18,272 bases of DNA from Myxococcales bacterium (lineage in GTDB: Bacteria; Myxococcota_A; Bradymonadia; REDH01): assembly GCA_020633625.1 (NCBI GenBank), contig JACKDJ010000051.1, positions 1-18,272 of the forward strand. The letters run 5' to 3'. Of this stretch, positions 15,200 to 18,272 are shown piece by piece; position 1 is the first letter of the stretch; every line of letters begins with the position of its first letter. Made by a program: the position numbers and the translations under genes. The notes under the pieces were generated by a model. It made no database searches. It worked only from the letters and a program-made list of their open reading frames with translations, and had not been told where the DNA came from.

Positions 15200-17698
15200 A
15201 TGGAACTCCGACGCTTCGTGCCGAACTCCGCGGCCGCTCTTCTGGCCGCGCTGTCGCTCCAGGCGGCCTCGTGCGGGCCCGATGAGGCCTCGAAGTACAC
15301 GCTCGCCATCACGTCGAACGTGTACACCCTGACCGCCGACGGCTCGGACCAGGCGGTGTTGCGCGTGATCGTGCTCGACCAGGACGCGAACCCGCCGCCG
15401 ATCGGCTCGGTGGTGACGATGCAGGCGCAGAACGGGCGCGTGAACCTCGGGACGACCGACACAGGCACCTCGGAGACCGACGCCGTCGGCGCTGCCGAGT
15501 TCACGGTGCAGTGTTCCGGGACGTCGAACGTGAGTGTCGCTGCGCTGTACGACGGCAAGTTCGGCGCGCTCGACGCGCAGATCGACTGCCAGCCGGCCCC
15601 GACCGGCGACTGGCGGGTGATCGTCGGCGCGTCACCGCGATCGCTGCGCCCGCTGGAGTCGACGACGGTGACGATCACAGCCGTCGACGGCGCGGGCGCG
15701 CCGGTGCCGTCGGGCACGCTGCTGCGCGCCTACATCGACGAGCCGAACCCGGGCGCGGCGTTCCGCACCGGCGGCACGAACATCCGCGTCGCGACGAGCG
15801 ACGCGTCGGGGAGCGTGACCTTGGGCGCGACGGCTCCGAGCTCGAACGGCTCGTTCTCGATCTGCGCAGAGTTTCTCGATCAGCGCTTCGGTGCCGGCTC
15901 GCGTTGCGTGACGATCTCGGTGTCGGACCGCGCGCTCTCGTCGGGGTGCACCGGCGTTGTGGCGCCAGACGCGATCCCGGCCGACGGCGAGTCGACGGCC
16001 ACGCTGACGTTCTCGGTGTTCGACGCTGCCGGCCAGCCGGTCAGCGACGCCGAGGTGTTCGCGGTCGTCGAGGGGACGGGCGAGATCCTCGAAGACCCCG
16101 AGGACCTGTTCTCCGGTACGGACGAACTGAGCCTGTTCACGGACACGTCCGGTCAGGCCGAGACACGCGTCCTTGCGCCGACGACCACCGGCACGGCCGA
16201 CATCGTGGCGACCGTCACCTACGTCGACTCCGACGGAGAGACGGTCGAGGACGACTGCGAGGTCGAGCCGCTCGTCTTCTTCCCACCGCCGGTCTGCCAG
16301 TTCGACCCGATCCCGACGCTCAGCCCCGGCGAGACGACGGCGGTCCGCGTGTGCTTCTCGAACCCCGCTGGCCGCAACATCGCGCCGCTCACTCCGGTGA
16401 AGTTCCGCATCGCGACTTCTTCGGCTCCGGCCGTCCTCACCGCGACGACGGCGCTCATCAGCGGCACGGACGCGAACGGCGACGGCGCCGCGGACGACCC
16501 GTGCGTCACAACTGGCCTTGCCGCCGGTGCGACGTCCGGCACCCTCGAGCTCGCCGCCGAGATCGAGTACGGCGCGTCGACCGCCGGCTGTCAGTCTGGA
16601 CCGGTGTCCATCACGGGCGGCGGCGCGACCGCGCGCCAGATCACCGCCTCGTGCTCGTCTGGGGCGGTCGGGGCGTACCTCGACCGACTCGGCGATCAGG
16701 TCCTCTCGGCCTGCGACATCGTCTGCACCGCGCACGTCATCGATGTGTTCAACAACCCCGTCCAGGGAGCGGAGGTCGTGTTCACTACCGAGGCTGGCTC
16801 GATCGGCGGCGTCGGCACGACCGGTGCCGACGGCTTCGTCAGCGTGCCGTTCTGGGTCGCCGGCTCGCCGCCGCAAGACGTCACCCCGATTGGCGCCGAG
16901 CCCTCGGTGACCGGTGTCGACGGCACCGTGAACCCGCGCGACGCGCTCGTGACCATCATCGCGATGACCAGCGGCATGGAGGACTTCCGGGACGAGAACG
17001 GCAACGGCCGCTACGACGCCGGCGAGATCTTTGTCGACATCGGCGAGCCCTTCGTCGACGCCGACGACAGCGGAGACTTCAACGAGGGGACCCACGAGGC
17101 CTTCCGTGACGTTGCGTTCGCTGGCCGGCCCGCGAACGGAAGCTGGGACGCTCCCAACGAGGTCTGGGACTCGAACACCACCATCTGGACCACGACCCAC
17201 GTGCTCTACGTCGGTCCGTGGGCAGGATCGCTCGCCGACTTCCGGTTCCGACCGGCCGGGTCGTCGACCGAGGTCCCCGTCTCAACCCCCCGCCTCACCA
17301 GCCCCGGCACCCTCATCTGGCGACCGCGTGACGCGAACGGGAACTCCCTCCCGCGGTTCGCGACGTTCTCCGTCGCGAACACCTGCAGCGTCGTGGAGAC
17401 CGAGTCGACCGAGGACGACTCCGGTGGCCGCTTCGGTGTGTTCTCGCCAGAGCAGATCGAGCAGTACTACTCCGGCGGTGTGCCCGTCGGCGGTGAGCAA
17501 GGCGGGATCGACTTCTCGCGCTGGATCCCGAACTTCCGCTTCGGGCTCACCGGCCCCGGCGGCTTCTTCAGTATCGGACCGGTGGGCGTGCGCGAAGAGT
17601 GCACGATGACCGTCTCGGTCTCGCAGATCGTCGACCCGCTCTGCGCCGATGGCGGCGGTCTCGTCCAGTCCACCGCGTTCACGATCGCCATCCCGTGA
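15200..17698 (+). CDS. Ig-like (Big_1-type) repeat lipoprotein
   Basis: An 832-aa exported protein. The N-terminus has a lipoprotein-like signal (AALLAALSLQAASC, acceptor C25; the AASC box is slightly off consensus). Several beta-rich Ig-like domains follow, roughly at 32-128, 135-240, 245-355 and 360-500. Each opens with a hydrophobic strand and contains D-x-x-G-x-A or G-x-x-T repeats (for example LTADGSDQAVLRVIVLDQDA and IPADGESTATLTFSVFDAAG). The clearest Big_1/invasin-type copy is near 510-575 (HVIDVFNNPVQGAEVVFTTE). Residues about 593-635 hold acidic EF-hand-like loops (DENGNGRYDAGE and DADDSGDFNEG) that could bind calcium. Paired cysteines are scattered through the domains. It is probably anchored in the outer membrane as a surface or adhesin-like protein; no specific ligand can be named. 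GAGG lies 6 nt before the ATG. Its stop codon overlaps the murI start. Confidence 0.82.
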   Translation: MELRRFVPNSAAALLAALSLQAASCGPDEASKYTLAITSNVYTLTADGSDQAVLRVIVLDQDANPPPIGSVVTMQAQNGRVNLGTTDTGTSETDAVGAAEFTVQCSGTSNVSVAALYDGKFGALDAQIDCQPAPTGDWRVIVGASPRSLRPLESTTVTITAVDGAGAPVPSGTLLRAYIDEPNPGAAFRTGGTNIRVATSDASGSVTLGATAPSSNGSFSICAEFLDQRFGAGSRCVTISVSDRALSSGCTGVVAPDAIPADGESTATLTFSVFDAAGQPVSDAEVFAVVEGTGEILEDPEDLFSGTDELSLFTDTSGQAETRVLAPTTTGTADIVATVTYVDSDGETVEDDCEVEPLVFFPPPVCQFDPIPTLSPGETTAVRVCFSNPAGRNIAPLTPVKFRIATSSAPAVLTATTALISGTDANGDGAADDPCVTTGLAAGATSGTLELAAEIEYGASTAGCQSGPVSITGGGATARQITASCSSGAVGAYLDRLGDQVLSACDIVCTAHVIDVFNNPVQGAEVVFTTEAGSIGGVGTTGADGFVSVPFWVAGSPPQDVTPIGAEPSVTGVDGTVNPRDALVTIIAMTSGMEDFRDENGNGRYDAGEIFVDIGEPFVDADDSGDFNEGTHEAFRDVAFAGRPANGSWDAPNEVWDSNTTIWTTTHVLYVGPWAGSLADFRFRPAGSSTEVPVSTPRLTSPGTLIWRPRDANGNSLPRFATFSVANTCSVVETESTEDDSGGRFGVFSPEQIEQYYSGGVPVGGEQGGIDFSRWIPNFRFGLTGPGGFFSIGPVGVREECTMTVSVSQIVDPLCADGGGLVQSTAFTIAIP

Positions 17699-18272
17699 CC
17701 CACGCCAACGCCGACGCGCCCATCGGAGTCTTCGACTCCGGCGTCGGTGGCCTGACGGTGCTCGCCGCGCTGCGCGCCGCGCTCCCCACCGAGCGGTTCC
17801 TGTACCTCGGCGACACCGCGCGCGTACCCTACGGCACCAAGAGCCCAGCGACGGTTGCTCGCTACGCGGAGAACGTCGCCGATGTGCTCCTCGCGCGCGG
17901 CGCCAAGGCGCTCGTCATCGCGTGTAACACCGCGAGCGCGTTCGGCCTCGAAGCCGTGCGGGCGCGCACGGGCGTCCCCGTCGTCGACGTCATCGGGCCG
18001 GCGGCTGCCGATGTCGCGGCCCGCCCGGGGCTCCGCCGCATCGGCGTCCTCGGGACACGCGGCACCGTCGCGTCGATGGCCTACCCGAGGGCCCTCGAGC
18101 GTGCCGGAGCGACCGTCGAGATCGCCCAGCAGCCGTGCCCCCTCTTCGTGCCTCTGGCGGAAGATGGCTGGACCTCGGGCCCGGTCCCGCGGCAGGTGGC
18201 AGACACGTACATCGGTTCGCTGCTCGCGTCGGGTCCTGTCGACGCGGTCGTGCTCGGCTGTACCCACTACCC
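17695..18272 (+). CDS. murI: Glutamate racemase, 3-prime end outside window
   Basis: Partial gene: the first 192 residues of about 265 are present and the frame runs off the window. It interconverts L- and D-glutamate in the cytoplasm, supplying D-Glu for peptidoglycan. Characteristic motifs are present: PIGVFDSGVGGLTVL (D14, S15), YLGDTARVPYG, the first catalytic cysteine C77 in IACNTAS, VIGPAA, IGVLGTRGTV, and the second catalytic cysteine C189 in GCTHYP at the window edge. The start is GTG at 17695, giving a GTGA overlap with the stop codon of the Ig-like lipoprotein gene. No ribosome binding site is visible before it and no other in-frame start fits, so translation is probably coupled by termination-reinitiation. 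Everything seen is consistent with a functional enzyme. Confidence 0.95.
   Translation, partial: MTHANADAPIGVFDSGVGGLTVLAALRAALPTERFLYLGDTARVPYGTKSPATVARYAENVADVLLARGAKALVIACNTASAFGLEAVRARTGVPVVDVIGPAAADVAARPGLRRIGVLGTRGTVASMAYPRALERAGATVEIAQQPCPLFVPLAEDGWTSGPVPRQVADTYIGSLLASGPVDAVVLGCTHY

Noticed and set aside
15632..17200. A 522-codon minus-strand open frame
   Set aside because: It is antisense to the Ig-like lipoprotein, with low-complexity Arg/Val/Asp-rich translation; a compositional shadow.
17467..18267. A 266-codon minus-strand gene at the right edge
   Set aside because: It is antisense to murI, whose plus-strand reading has all of its catalytic motifs.

Overview
The window is about 18.3 kb of very GC-rich DNA with long antisense open frames. 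Its gene content suggests a member of the Myxococcota (Polyangia/Sandaracinus-like): large Cys-rich lipoproteins with MopE-type metal-binding and thrombospondin-3-like repeats, a signal-peptide/PEGA-domain protein, an Ig-like-domain lipoprotein, and a nuoEF pair apart from other complex I genes. The taxonomic call is inferred from content only. No tRNA, rRNA, insertion sequence or CRISPR array was seen.

Left part (1-2386). A two-gene minus-strand operon encodes a type IV AbiE-like toxin-antitoxin pair: a winged-helix AbiEi-like antitoxin/regulator (1013-2068), then a nucleotidyltransferase-fold AbiEii-like toxin (181-1020), overlapping by 8 nt. The antitoxin start lies directly after a promoter-like sequence (predicted leaderless mRNA) that is embedded in two nested inverted repeats, a good candidate autoregulatory operator. 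A short plus-strand coding remnant resembling a PKD domain lies immediately upstream.

Centre-left (2387-7070). A 1303-aa SWIM zinc-finger/SNF2-family ATPase is followed by a 201-aa glutathione S-transferase. A strong hairpin separates the latter from the converging gene.

Centre (7076-11992). On the minus strand is a mosaic lipoprotein gene of 933 codons (lipobox, MopE motif, six 43-44-aa Cys repeats, TSP3-like calcium repeats, two EGF-like domains, beta-rich C-terminal domain). It is broken by a one-base deletion inside the first repeat. Divergent from it are 4-hydroxyphenylpyruvate dioxygenase (hpd) and a PHP-fold protein with a degenerate metal site.

Right part (11989-18272). nuoE and nuoF (complex I NADH-dehydrogenase module) have their own promoter-like sequence. 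They are followed by an exported PEGA-domain protein, an 832-aa Ig-like/EF-hand-like lipoprotein, and the start of murI (glutamate racemase), which is cut by the window end. The murI start codon overlaps the lipoprotein stop codon.

No clearly new multi-gene system is evident. The observations most worth following are the nested-operator leaderless toxin-antitoxin module, the broken repeat lipoprotein, the apparent PHP pseudoenzyme next to nuoEF, and the lipoprotein-murI coupling.
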